Shown here piece after piece: positions 21,824 to 29,719 of a DNA stretch of 53,530 bases. The stretch's first letter is position 1. Every line of letters starts with the position of its first letter. The notes below the pieces were generated by a model, which was not told the origin of the DNA, made no database searches, and was given only the letters and a program-made list of their open reading frames with translations. The stretch lies in assembly GCA_009773355.1 (NCBI GenBank), contig WRPG01000030.1, positions 65,182 to 118,711 on the forward strand, written 5' to 3'. The stretch is from Limisphaerales bacterium. Its GTDB lineage: Bacteria > Verrucomicrobiota > Verrucomicrobiia > Limisphaerales > SXTU01. The position numbers were made by a program, and so were the translations under genes.

Positions 21824-21928
21824 CGTGCCGGCGACTTGCAGTCGCCGCGTCGCGGGTGAACAGCTCGGGGCCGCCATGAACTGCTGCTCCCCACGGTCGG
21901 CGGTTGCAAACCGCCGGCCCGGGCGCTA
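21824..21928. repeat. TTGCAA-core palindromic pair element
   Basis: Two palindromes, around GGCGACTTGCAGTCGCC (21829-21847) and CGGCGGTTGCAAACCGCCG (21898-21916), with GC-rich outer edges (GTGCCGG left, CCGGCCCGGG right). The same design occurs at 43633-43702 and 44545-44616 inside genes. It follows the glpK stop directly and contributes the in-frame TAG at 21926-21928 downstream of lpxA. Confidence 0.7.
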
Positions 21929-22000
21929 CGGCTTCTTCACTTTCACCGAGTTCTCCGCGACGGCGCTCTCGGCACCGGCGGCCTTGGGCCAGCCCAACTG

Positions 22001-22789
22001 CTACTCCTCTGAATGCCCCTCACTAACGTGGGCGCAGACGCCGCGCGTGCTGGCGGCGATGAAGTCGAGGAACTGCTTCGCGGCAGGACCGGCGGCGACC
22101 GCCCCGGCTTCCGCCAGCGCGTCGCGCCGCAGCTTGCCGCTGAGGAAGAGCAGGTGGTAGAGCCGCTTCAGCTCCGCGCGCTGCTCCGCCGTGAAGCCGC
22201 CACGCCGCAGGCCGATAGTGTTCAGCCCGCAGATTGAGTTGATGCCCGTGGCGATGCAGAAGGGCGGCACGTCCTTGCTCACCGCCGCGCCACCTTGTAG
22301 CAGCGCCAGCGGGCCGACGCGGCAGAACTGGTGCACGAGCGAGTTCGCCGAAAGGAACGCGCGCTCACCGATGACCGCGAAGCCGGCGATGGCGATGCCG
22401 TTGCAGAGGATCGCGTGGTCTCGCACCTGCACGTCGTGGCCGACGTGCGCGTTGCCCATGATGAAGCAGTGGGAGCCGATGGTCGTGGCGGTGTCCGGCT
22501 GGGTTGAGCAGTGGATGGTGGCGTGCTCGCGGATGACGTTGTCATCACCGATGACCAGGCGCGTCGGCTCGCCCTTGTATTTCAAGTCCTGCGGCGCGTC
22601 GCCGATGACCGCGCCGGCATGGATGCGGTTCCGTGCGCCGAGGGTCGTGCGCCCGAGGAGATGCACGAACGGCCCGACCACGCAGCCGGGGCCAAGCGTG
22701 ACGTGGCCCTCGATGACGGCGTAGGGGCCGACCTGCACGTCGGGTGCGAGTTGCGCGGTCGGGGCGATGAGGGCGGTGGGGTGGAGCAT
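22001..22789 (-). CDS. lpxA: Acyl-ACP--UDP-N-acetylglucosamine O-acyltransferase LpxA
   Basis: 262 residues, the same length as E. coli LpxA. First step of lipid A synthesis. Left-handed beta-helix hexapeptide repeats run from LHPTALIAPTAQLAPDVQVG, through HLLGRTTLGARNRIHAGAVIG, to the DNVIREHATIHCSTQPDTATT block. The active-site His region is MGNAHVGHDVQV, and GLNTIGLRRGGFTAEQRAEL marks the C-terminal helical domain. No other lpx gene is nearby. After the TAG (22001-22003) the frame continues open for 24 sense codons (to a second TAG at 21926-21928) with coding-like GC3. A short-word inverted repeat lies just upstream of the start. Confidence 0.96.
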   Translation of the reverse strand: MLHPTALIAPTAQLAPDVQVGPYAVIEGHVTLGPGCVVGPFVHLLGRTTLGARNRIHAGAVIGDAPQDLKYKGEPTRLVIGDDNVIREHATIHCSTQPDTATTIGSHCFIMGNAHVGHDVQVRDHAILCNGIAIAGFAVIGERAFLSANSLVHQFCRVGPLALLQGGAAVSKDVPPFCIATGINSICGLNTIGLRRGGFTAEQRAELKRLYHLLFLSGKLRRDALAEAGAVAAGPAAKQFLDFIAASTRGVCAHVSEGHSEE

Positions 22790-22793
22790 CTGA

Positions 22794-22876
22794 AGTAATC
22801 AGTATTCAGTGTTCAGTAATCAGTGAGGGACTGCCGCCGCTCGTGACTGGAGACTGAATACTGAATACTGAATACT
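22794..22876. repeat. Inverted repeat built from AGTATTC-type heptamers
   Basis: The left arm (from 22794) reads AGTAATC, AGTATTC, AGTGTTC, AGTAATC, AGTGAGG. The right arm (22846-22876) reads ACTGGAG then three ACTGAAT units. The two are complementary with single-base drift and a strict 7-base period. It lies between the radC stop and the lpxA start. Confidence 0.82.
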
Positions 22877-22891
22877 CCCGCCATCTTTGTC

Positions 22892-23599
22892 TCACGCGTA
22901 GAAGTAACCCAGCTCCCGCAACGACGCGTAATCCCGCTCCCGCTCCGTAGTCCGGCGGCCGAGGATGACGTGGTCCACCACCTCGATCTTGAGCAACTGC
23001 CCGGCGCGGATGAGATCGCGCGTCACCTTGATGTCCGCCTCGCTGGGCGTCGGGTCGCCGCTGGGGTGGTTGTGCGCGAGCGCGATGGCGGCGGCGTTGG
23101 CGGTGATGGCGTGCTTGAAGACCTCGCGCGCGTGGACGTGGATGGCGTCGAGTGTGCCGTGCGCCAGCTCCTCCACGCGGATGAGCCGCCGCCGGGTGTC
23201 GAGCAGCAGCACCACGAGCCGTTCCACGCCCGTCGCCCGGAAGTCCTCGCGCAGCCAGTCCGAAATCCGCTCCGGCGAATCCAGCAGCGGGCGTTCGGCG
23301 CGGATTTCCGCCGCCATGCGGCGCGCGAGCGTGAACGCGGCCTTGAGCGTCACTGCCTTGTCGCGCCCGATGCCCTTCACCGCGCACAGCTCCGGCACCG
23401 ACGCCTGTGAGAGCCGGTCGAGCGTTTGGAACTTCGCCAGCAGCTCCGCGCCGATGACCAGCGCGGATTTCCCCTGCAAGCCGGTGCGCAGCAGGATGGC
23501 GATGAGATCGGAGTTGCCGAGCGAGTCCGCGCCGTTGGCCGCGAGCCGCTCGCGCGGGCGCTCGCTGGCGGGGATGTCCTTGATGCGCGGGCCGCTCAT
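22892..23599 (-). CDS. radC: RadC family protein (JAB/MPN+ metalloprotease-like domain)
   Basis: 235 residues. The N-terminal HhH region (SDLIAILLRTGLQGKSALVIGAELLAKF) is followed by the RadC domain with the JAMM/MPN+ motif IALAHNHPSGDPTPSEADIK and the C-terminal HVILGRRTTERERDYASLRELG. The family was named for DNA repair, but its biochemical role is uncertain. The ATG at 23599 (MSGPRIKDIP) is the real start; the frame upstream runs through a heptamer repeat. Same strand as hflX upstream and lpxA downstream, each spacer being occupied by a different tandem-word repeat. Confidence 0.93.
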   Translation of the reverse strand: MSGPRIKDIPASERPRERLAANGADSLGNSDLIAILLRTGLQGKSALVIGAELLAKFQTLDRLSQASVPELCAVKGIGRDKAVTLKAAFTLARRMAAEIRAERPLLDSPERISDWLREDFRATGVERLVVLLLDTRRRLIRVEELAHGTLDAIHVHAREVFKHAITANAAAIALAHNHPSGDPTPSEADIKVTRDLIRAGQLLKIEVVDHVILGRRTTERERDYASLRELGYFYA

Positions 23600-23608
23600 G
23601 GGGAGAAG

Positions 23609-23686
23609 GCGTGCTGCGTGCTGCGTGTTGCGTGAAACACTTCGGTGCGCTGCGGAAAAGCACGCAGCACGCAACACGCAGCACGT
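23609..23686. repeat. Inverted repeat built from GCGTGCT-type heptamers
   Basis: The left arm reads GCGTGCT, GCGTGCT, GCGTGTT, GCGTGAA (23609-23636). The right arm reads AGCACGC, AGCACGC, AACACGC, AGCACGT (23659-23686), the complement with one drifted unit on each side. The period is exactly 7. It lies between hflX and radC. Confidence 0.85.
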
Positions 23687-23701
23687 TCCAGTTTCATGGT
23701 C

Positions 23702-24985
23702 TCAAAGCTCCTTCACCACGAACTCCGCAAACTCCGCGTGCAGGTGCGGCGGGATGCGGGCCTTGAAACGTGCGGCCTTGCCCCGGTAGTTGCGCTCCAC
23801 GATCTGCGCGACTTCGTGGAGCTTGGCGATGACGGCGGACTGCTCGTGCGGGATGGCGAGCTGAACGAAGTTGCGGACGGGCCTAAGCGCGGTGCCCAGC
23901 TCGGCCATCAACGCGTCGAAGCCCTCGCCGGTGCGCGCGGAGACGGTCACGGCGCGCGGGTGAGCCATGCGCCAGCGCGCGACCAGGTCCGGCTCGGCAC
24001 GGTCAATTTTGTTGAGCACGAGCAAGGTGGGTTTCTCGCCCGCGTGGATTTCCTCCAACACGGCGTTCACCGCACGAATCTGCTCCTCGGCCTGCGGGTG
24101 TGAGCAGTCCACGACATGCAGCAGCAGGTCGGCCTCGACGACTTCCTCCAGCGTGGCCTTGAAGGCTTCGACCAGGCGCGTGGGCAGCTTACGGATGAAA
24201 CCGACGGTGTCGGAGAGCAGGACGTTCTGGTTCGTCGGCAGGCGCAGGCGGCGCGTGGTCGGGTCCAGCGTGGCGAAGAGCTTGTCCTCTGCGAGCACCG
24301 CCGCGCCGGTGAGCTTGTTGAACAGCGTGGACTTGCCGGCGTTCGTGTAGCCGACGATGGACGCGAGCGGCCACTGGTTGCGCTGGCGGCCCGCGCGCTG
24401 CGTGGCCCGCTGGCGGCGGACAAGGACGAGTTCCTCGTCGAGTTTCAAGATGCGCTCGGAGATTTTGCGGCGGTCCACTTCGAGCTGGGATTCGCCTTCA
24501 CCGCCCATCGCACCCACGCCGCCGCGTTGGCGGGAAAGGTGCGTCCAGTAGCGGGTGAGGCGCGGCAGCAGATACTGGAGCTGCGCGAGTTCGACCTGGA
24601 GCTTGCCTTCGCGGGTGCGGGCGCGCTGCGCGAAGATGTCTAGGATGAGCGCGGTGCGGTCGAGCACGGTGCAGTCGAAGACCTTCTCCAAGTTGCGCGT
24701 CTGCGCGGGCGAAAGCTCGTCGTCGAAGATGACCGTGTCCACGTGCGACTCACGGCAGCTCGCGGCGAACTCCTCCGCCTTGCCCGTGCCGATGAAGGTG
24801 GCGGGGCTGAGTGATTCTAGCTTTTGCGTGCCTTCGCCGACGATGTTCGAGCCGGCAGTGCGCGCGAGTTCCTCCAGCTCGGCCATGGAGTCGGCGGTCT
24901 CCCACTGGGAGCCGGCCTTCAGCTCCACGCCGACGAGGAAGACGCGCTGGGCCTTGTGCTTGGGATTGGCGATGAGTGCTTTCAA
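23702..24985 (-). CDS. hflX: Ribosome-associated GTPase HflX
   Basis: 427 residues from the proposed TTG start. HflX binds the 50S subunit and splits stalled or hibernating ribosomes. The N-terminal domain has RVFLVGVELK, FIGTGKAEEF and VIFDDELSPAQTRNLE. The glycine-rich linker is LSRQRGGVGAMGGEGESQLE. The G domain has GYTNAGKST (G1), DTVGFIRKLP (G3), LNKID (G4) and a C-terminal barrel. No ATG exists near the expected N terminus. The TTG at 24985 (KALIANPKHKAQ) is preferred over TTG 25081, which lies inside a 9-base tandem repeat and would add 32 residues translated largely from spacer sequence. Confidence 0.92.
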   Translation of the reverse strand: MKALIANPKHKAQRVFLVGVELKAGSQWETADSMAELEELARTAGSNIVGEGTQKLESLSPATFIGTGKAEEFAASCRESHVDTVIFDDELSPAQTRNLEKVFDCTVLDRTALILDIFAQRARTREGKLQVELAQLQYLLPRLTRYWTHLSRQRGGVGAMGGEGESQLEVDRRKISERILKLDEELVLVRRQRATQRAGRQRNQWPLASIVGYTNAGKSTLFNKLTGAAVLAEDKLFATLDPTTRRLRLPTNQNVLLSDTVGFIRKLPTRLVEAFKATLEEVVEADLLLHVVDCSHPQAEEQIRAVNAVLEEIHAGEKPTLLVLNKIDRAEPDLVARWRMAHPRAVTVSARTGEGFDALMAELGTALRPVRNFVQLAIPHEQSAVIAKLHEVAQIVERNYRGKAARFKARIPPHLHAEFAEFVVKEL

Positions 24986-25057
24986 ATCAGGACGGCGCGC
25001 AGCGTAGCAGGGAGCGGGACGGGGCGGAAGGACGTTGAGGAAACGGCTTTCTGCCGC

Positions 25058-25150
25058 ACGCAAAGGACGCGAAGGGCGCAAAGGAACTTACTGGCAGCGC
25101 TTCGCGTTTCCCGTTGCGGCCTTGGCGGCCATGGCGGCCTTGGCGTGAGG
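25058..25150. repeat. Inverted repeat built from CGCAAAGGA-type nonamers
   Basis: The left arm reads CGCAAAGGA, CGCGAAGGG, CGCAAAGGA (25059-25085). The right arm (25114-25149) reads TTGCGGCC, then TTGGCGGCC, ATGGCGGCC, TTGGCGTGA, the complement of CGCCAAGGC-type units. The period is 9. It lies between hflX and the upstream coiled-coil membrane protein gene. Confidence 0.72.
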
Positions 25151-25162
25151 CCAGCCAAGCCA

Positions 25163-25999
25163 TCAAGGTTGGGCCGGCGCAGGCGGGGTTGGCGGCAACT
25201 GGTTCAGTTCAAACTTGAAGTCCAGCCGGACGGCAGTCCGCGTCACATCAACCGTGGGCGTGACTCTGATCAGCGGACCGGTCTCGGTGCCGTCCGCCAG
25301 CCGTTGGCGGATGGCCACTTCCGCCTCGCGCCCGCTGAGCGTGATGATGCGCGGCATGGCCAGGACATCGGTTCCGTCCGCCTGCTCCGCACGCTGGAGG
25401 ATTCCTTTGAACTGGTCGGGGGTGAAGGTCGCGCCGTTCCCAAATTGATTGAAGCCGAGCTGCTCCAACGTGGACTTGGGAATTTCAAAGATGCGGGTCG
25501 CCACCATGACTCCGTCACCGGAAAGCTCAGGCGTCAGGAAACCCATGATTTGCTTGCCCGGAGTGGACGAACGCCACGAACCGAGAGAGATGGTATGCCC
25601 CAAGTGAATGTTCGCAGAGGACGTGATGCCGTGGGAGATGACTTTGGTGGCGACCTGCTCTGATGTGCCAGCGGGGACAGTCGCGTCCGTCACAGGCTTT
25701 GCCGAAGCGGCGCGCTGCTCGTTGCGCAGGCGCGTGACCTCGTTGCGGAGCCGGGCGAGTTCGAGCACCTCGGCATCGGAGAGCGCGGGCTTGTCCGCAG
25801 CGCGAGACTGGGCGGCGGTTTCCATTTGTCTCAGGAGCTGCATCAATTCCTCGCCATTCCGGCGTTCGCTCGCCAACTGAACTTCCATCAGCTTCCACTT
25901 GCCCATGAAACCGATGAACACAAGCAGCAACAGGCAGTTCGCAGCAAGGGACAGCCAGAGGAGTATCCTTTCGCGGCGCATGGCGGACATAGTGAGCAA
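25163..25999 (-). CDS. Membrane-anchored coiled-coil protein with a secretin-like C-terminal segment
   Basis: 278 residues. One transmembrane helix near the N terminus (LLWLSLAANCLLLLVFIGFM, about 13-32) is followed by a coiled coil with ELARLRNEVTRLRNEQRA (a Leu-x-x-Leu-Arg pattern common in Verrucomicrobia). The periplasmic part contains VMVATRIFEIPKSTLEQLGF and then VLAMPRIITLSGREAEVAIR ... IRVTPTVDVTRTAVRLDFKF, which resembles the beta-sheet region of GspD/PilQ secretins, but it lacks the full barrel. The C terminus is Pro-rich. No secretion genes lie beside it. Function unknown; possibly a soluble relative of verrucomicrobial secretin-like proteins. An internal ATG (MSAMRRERI) three codons downstream is an alternative start. 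Confidence 0.7.
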   Translation of the reverse strand: MLTMSAMRRERILLWLSLAANCLLLLVFIGFMGKWKLMEVQLASERRNGEELMQLLRQMETAAQSRAADKPALSDAEVLELARLRNEVTRLRNEQRAASAKPVTDATVPAGTSEQVATKVISHGITSSANIHLGHTISLGSWRSSTPGKQIMGFLTPELSGDGVMVATRIFEIPKSTLEQLGFNQFGNGATFTPDQFKGILQRAEQADGTDVLAMPRIITLSGREAEVAIRQRLADGTETGPLIRVTPTVDVTRTAVRLDFKFELNQLPPTPPAPAQP

Positions 26000-26076
26000 A
26001 CTCTAGCACCCGAACTGGTGCTGGGAAGCCGCGATTGCCGGCTGTTTTGGTGTGCGGCCTCGGTTAGAGTGCCCGC

Positions 26077-26790
26077 GTGGCTGAGTCAACCGGCAGCATC
26101 TCCGTGATCATCCCGACGCTGAATGAAGCGGCGGAACTGCCGGAGACCTTGCGGCGGCTGCGGCTGGTGCCGGAGGTGAGGGAGGTCATCATCGCGGATG
26201 GCGGGAGCCGGGATGACACGGTGAAGCTGGCGCAGGAGGCGGGCCGCATGGTGGTGAACTGCGAGTCGGGCCGCGGGCGGCAACTGCGCGCGGGAGCGGA
26301 GCGGGCGACGGGCGAAGTCGTCTTGTTCCTGCACGCGGACACTTGGGTGCCTCCGGCAGCGGGGCGGGCGTTGCTGGCTTGCCTGGCGCGGCCCGGCGTG
26401 GTGGCGGGCGGGTTCTACAAGGTTTTCCGCGACCCGCCGAGCTGGCTGGTGCGCGGCTCGCGGTTCAAGTGCTGGTGGCGGCTGCTGGTTGCGCGGCGCG
26501 TGATGGCGGACCAGGGGATTTTTCTCCGACGCGAGACGCTGACGCGCATCGGCGGCGTGCCGGACGTGCCGCTGATGGAGGAGTTCGAGCTGTGCAAGCG
26601 GCTGCGACTACTTGGGCGCATCGCGCTGGCGGACGCGACGGTGGTCACCTCGGCGCGAAAGTTCCGCAAGCTGGGCGTGCTGCGGACTTATGCGCTGATG
26701 TGGCGGGTGACTGCGGGCTACCACCGGGGCGTGCCGCTGGAGGAGCTGCGGCGGTGGTATGAGGGGGAGGGCGTAAAACGTAATGCGTAA
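26077..26790 (+). CDS. TIGR04283-type GT2 glycosyltransferase
   Basis: 237 residues starting at GTG 26077. GT-A fold: ISVIIPTLNEAAELPETLRR (8-27), VIIADGGSRDDTVKLAQEA, LFLHADTWVPP (DxD-like), WWRLLVARRVMADQGIFLRR and PLMEEFELCKRLRLLGRIAL. This is the pattern of the TIGR04283 family, named after arsenosugar loci. A TAGAGT box (26065-26070) ends 6 bases before the GTG. The last residues (GEGVKRNA) and the TAA stop are encoded by the heptamer repeat at 26771, so the native C terminus may have been altered. Confidence 0.85.
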   Translation: MAESTGSISVIIPTLNEAAELPETLRRLRLVPEVREVIIADGGSRDDTVKLAQEAGRMVVNCESGRGRQLRAGAERATGEVVLFLHADTWVPPAAGRALLACLARPGVVAGGFYKVFRDPPSWLVRGSRFKCWWRLLVARRVMADQGIFLRRETLTRIGGVPDVPLMEEFELCKRLRLLGRIALADATVVTSARKFRKLGVLRTYALMWRVTAGYHRGVPLEELRRWYEGEGVKRNA

Positions 26791-26861
26791 AACGTAAGGG
26801 CCAACGGCCTTCGCGAGCCGACGGCCCTTACGTTTTACGCATTACGCATTACGTTTTACTC
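26771..26861. repeat. Inverted repeat built from GCGTAAA/ACGTAAT heptamers
   Basis: The left arm reads GCGTAAA, ACGTAAT, GCGTAAA, ACGTAAG (26771-26798), then GGGCC. The right arm reads GGCC then CTTACGT, TTTACGC, ATTACGC, ATTACGT, TTTACTC (26827-26861). The period is 7. The left arm supplies the stop codon of the preceding glycosyltransferase. The right-arm words recur as a single arm at 32124-32151. Confidence 0.85.
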
Positions 26862-26883
26862 CGCCCCGTGCCACACTCCCCCC

Positions 26884-27987
26884 ATGTTCCGGATCGGGCC
26901 ACTTGAGCTTCAGTCCAACTTGTTCCTCTCGCCTCTGGCGGGCTACACGAACCTGCCGTTCCGGCTCGTGATCCGCGAGGTCGGCGGCGTGGACTTGTGC
27001 ACGACAGATTTGGTCAACGCGCGCTCGCTGCTGGAGCGGAACAAGAAGGCGCTGAAACTCATCGAGACCAACGAGCGCGACCGTCCGCTGGCGGTGCAGC
27101 TCTTCGGTTCGGTGCCGGAGGAGATGCGCGACGCGGCGGCGGACCTGGAGCGGCGCGGCATCGCCAGCGTGGACATCAACATGGGCTGTCCCGTGCGCAA
27201 GGTCTGCCGCGTCGGCGGTGGCTCGGCGATGATGACCGAGCACGAGAAGACGGCGGCACTGGTGAAGGGCATGGTGAACGCGGTCAAAATCCCGGTGACC
27301 GCGAAGATGCGCCTCGGCTGGGATGACGACAACATCACCGCACCGGACTTGGCGCGGGCGTTGGAGGACGCGGGCGTGGCAGCCATCTTCGTGCATGGGC
27401 GGACGCGGGAGCAGGGTTTTAGCGGGACGGTGAATCTGGCGGGCATCCGCAAGGTCGTCGAGGCCGTGCGCATCCCGGTCATCGGCAACGGCGACGTGAC
27501 CACGCCGGAGTCGGCGAAGATGATGTTCGACGACACCGGCTGCGCGGGCGTAAGCGTGGGGCGCGGGGCGTTTTACAACCCGTGGATTTTCCCGCAGACG
27601 CGGCATCTGCTCGCGACGGGTGAACTGCTGCCGGAGCCGAAGTTCGAGGAGCGCGTGCGCGTGATGTGCCGGCACCTGGACCTGATGGTCGAGGTGTTCG
27701 GCGAGGAGCACGGGTGCCGGATGTTCCGCAAGGTCGCGCCGTGGTATGCCAAGCGGTTCGGGCCGGTGAACGAGTTCAACAAGAAGGTCGTGGGCATCGG
27801 CAGCCGCGCGGAGTTTCACGATGCGCTGGAGCGCTACCTGCGCTGGCGGCAGCAGTTCTGCGACGGCGACGGCCATCTGCTCCCGCGCTACGCGCTGGCC
27901 CCGATGGTGGCGAGCTTCATGCAAGACCCGGCGTCCGCACAGCGGCAGAGCGTGCCGGTGCCCAAGGGGCCGGTGGAGGTGTGGTGA
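26884..27987 (+). CDS. tRNA-dihydrouridine synthase (Dus/NifR3 family)
   Basis: 367 residues. FMN-dependent TIM-barrel enzyme that reduces uridines in the tRNA D-loop. Motifs: SPLAGYTNLPFRLVIREVGG (residues 18-37), LAVQLFGSVPEEM, VDINMGCPVRKVCRVGGGSA with the catalytic Cys, VPVTAKMRLGW-like segment (IPVTAKMRLGWDDDN), VHGRTREQGFSG, IPVIGNGDVTTPE and VGRGAFYNPWIF. The C-terminal helical domain follows. The particular Dus subfamily (A, B or C) is not assigned. Start at ATG 26884; a perfect palindromic terminator follows 6 bases after the stop. Confidence 0.94.
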   Translation: MFRIGPLELQSNLFLSPLAGYTNLPFRLVIREVGGVDLCTTDLVNARSLLERNKKALKLIETNERDRPLAVQLFGSVPEEMRDAAADLERRGIASVDINMGCPVRKVCRVGGGSAMMTEHEKTAALVKGMVNAVKIPVTAKMRLGWDDDNITAPDLARALEDAGVAAIFVHGRTREQGFSGTVNLAGIRKVVEAVRIPVIGNGDVTTPESAKMMFDDTGCAGVSVGRGAFYNPWIFPQTRHLLATGELLPEPKFEERVRVMCRHLDLMVEVFGEEHGCRMFRKVAPWYAKRFGPVNEFNKKVVGIGSRAEFHDALERYLRWRQQFCDGDGHLLPRYALAPMVASFMQDPASAQRQSVPVPKGPVEVW

Positions 27988-27993
27988 AAGCAA

Positions 27994-28021
27994 AAGGGCG
28001 GCCTCGCGCGAGGCCGCCCTT
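27994..28021. terminator. Bidirectional stem-loop terminator between convergent genes
   Basis: A 28-base perfect palindrome of the form AAGGGCGGCCTCGC/GCGAGGCCGCCCTT, flanked by AAAAG-type runs on the left and a weak T/A context on the right. It lies exactly between the dus stop (27987) and the end of the MFS gene (28042), as expected for a terminator serving both strands. Confidence 0.75.
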
Positions 28022-28041
28022 GAAGCAAAACACTGGCTGGC

Positions 28042-29682
28042 TCAGGCCTTGGGCGCGTGGCCTTCGCCGCTGGTGCCTTCGAGATGCACCGCCTTGTAGC
28101 CGCCGATGGATTTGAAGTAGAGGAAGATGCCCAGATAGAGCAGGGCCATGGTCGCCGGGATGTAGGAATCCAATTTCAAGGTCTTGCGATCGCCAAGCTG
28201 GTCAGCCGCAACGACCGCCTTTTGTTTCTCGGTCTTCTCTTTGGCGTCCTTGGCTTCGCCCAGCTTCTTGCCGTCCAGACCGAACGCTTCCATTGACTTG
28301 ATGCTGAGGAAGGTGCTTGGCTTTTCCGCTTTGTATTCAGCGAACAGGGCGGCGTCCTTCTCCTTGAGCGACTCGCCAGCGTAGCGGTCTTTCAGGTAGC
28401 CAAGACCAGGGCCACCGATGGTTCCGACCGAGAGCATCCCGATGCCGCCCATGATTGAAATCGCCACCGCACCTGTCTGCGGGAAACGGTCGGAGGCCAC
28501 GGCCAGCATCGTGGGCCAGAAGAAGGTCTTGCCGACGGCGTAAATGCCCAGCGCGACAAAGGCCATTTCAATGCTGGTCATCGAGCTGGCGAGTTGCAGG
28601 CCGATGAAGGCGAGCACCGAGCAGACGAACAGCAACATGACAGGCGTGAACTTGAGAGTCTGCTCAATCCAATTGGCGCAGAAGCGCAGGCTGAACATGA
28701 TGACCGAAGTCCATAGGAAGAGATACTTGCCCTGCTCGGAGGAGGTGAAAATGTTGCCGGTGATGAATTGGATCCACTGATCCGTGCCCAGTTCGACGGA
28801 GCCGATGAGGGCGTGGGTAATGAACAATGTGAAGAGCAGGAAAGAGCCGATGGAGCCTTTGGTGAGAATACCCACGGCGACCACCGTAAGACCGCCCACG
28901 ACGTAGCCGATCTTTTCCGCAACATCGCCGGAGATGCCGAACAGCGGGAGGAAGCTGCCGCAGAACAGCAGCAGGAGCGGAGCGACCACGAGCGCGCCGA
29001 GGATGCCCACGTCCTTGAACATCTCACCAAGGCTCGCGCCCTTCTCGGACGCCTCCGATTTCGGGAAACTCTGGCCGAAGAACATGATGCCGTAAGCCAA
29101 GGTTGGAATGAGATAGAGCGAGAGCTGAATCTTCCAGGACATTTCCATCTTGTCGTCCAGCACCCAGCCAAGCGCCACGCCGATGATCATGCCCGCCGGC
29201 CAAGAGGCGTGGAGGATGTTCAGGTAGTGCGTGCGGTTGTGAGGAAAGAGCGTGGCGACCAGCGGATTCGCGACGGCTTCGAGGGTGCCGTTGGCAAAAG
29301 CAAAGATGAACATCCCGCCAAAAAGGCAGTTGTAGGCCAAGGACTTCGCCGCTTCACCGCCGTCGCCCGGCACAGCGGCGAACGTGACGACGGCCGAGAG
29401 GATGTGCAGCAGGAACGCGGTGATGACCAGCTTGCCGTAGCCAATCTTGTCGCAGATGACGCCGCCGATGATGATGCCGAAGCAGAACCCGGAAAGTCCG
29501 GCACCACCAATGGAGCCGAGTTGTGCGCCAGTGAAGCCGAACTCCTTGCCCCAGTTGTCAAAGATGCCACCCCGGATGGCGAAGCCGACGCCGGCGGCGA
29601 GAATCGCCATGAAGCCGGCCCATAGCAGCCGTTTGGCATTGGGCGCGATGGCCTCGTTCGAGATCGTTTGGTCTTCGGTCAT
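28042..29682 (-). CDS. MFS transporter with a large C-terminal hydrophilic insert
   Basis: 546 residues, long for MFS. About 12 helices. N-terminal landmarks are [20 protein letters not shown] and the inter-helix [12 protein letters not shown] (MFS motif A-like, GxxxDKxGxxK). Helices continue through [27 protein letters not shown]. Between the penultimate helix and the last helix ([16 protein letters not shown]) sits about 95 residues of charged sequence ([18 protein letters not shown] ... [16 protein letters not shown]). The layout resembles the nucleoside/sugar:H+ symporter-type MFS proteins common in Verrucomicrobia. It lies 37 bases downstream of an oxidoreductase gene on the same strand, suggesting a sugar-utilisation pair. 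G+C is visibly lower than neighbours. Confidence 0.85.
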   Translation of the reverse strand: MTEDQTISNEAIAPNAKRLLWAGFMAILAAGVGFAIRGGIFDNWGKEFGFTGAQLGSIGGAGLSGFCFGIIIGGVICDKIGYGKLVITAFLLHILSAVVTFAAVPGDGGEAAKSLAYNCLFGGMFIFAFANGTLEAVANPLVATLFPHNRTHYLNILHASWPAGMIIGVALGWVLDDKMEMSWKIQLSLYLIPTLAYGIMFFGQSFPKSEASEKGASLGEMFKDVGILGALVVAPLLLLFCGSFLPLFGISGDVAEKIGYVVGGLTVVAVGILTKGSIGSFLLFTLFITHALIGSVELGTDQWIQFITGNIFTSSEQGKYLFLWTSVIMFSLRFCANWIEQTLKFTPVMLLFVCSVLAFIGLQLASSMTSIEMAFVALGIYAVGKTFFWPTMLAVASDRFPQTGAVAISIMGGIGMLSVGTIGGPGLGYLKDRYAGESLKEKDAALFAEYKAEKPSTFLSIKSMEAFGLDGKKLGEAKDAKEKTEKQKAVVAADQLGDRKTLKLDSYIPATMALLYLGIFLYFKSIGGYKAVHLEGTSGEGHAPKA

Positions 29683-29719
29683 AGTTTTTGCTGGCTGATG
29701 GTTTCGCTACAGGAACCGA

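Noticed and set aside
22794-22876. Tandem-word inverted repeats as Rho-independent terminators
   Set aside because: No T-run follows the stems, and one of the arms begins inside a coding sequence; the arms are imperfect and loops are long.
24986-25081. TTG 25081 as the hflX start
   Set aside because: It lies within the 9-base tandem repeat and the extra residues have no HflX similarity; TTG 24985 fits the family N terminus better.
22794-26861. Tandem-word repeats as CRISPR or telomere-like arrays
   Set aside because: Units are 6-9 bases with no spacers, only 3-5 copies per arm and complementary arms; none of the CRISPR features is present.
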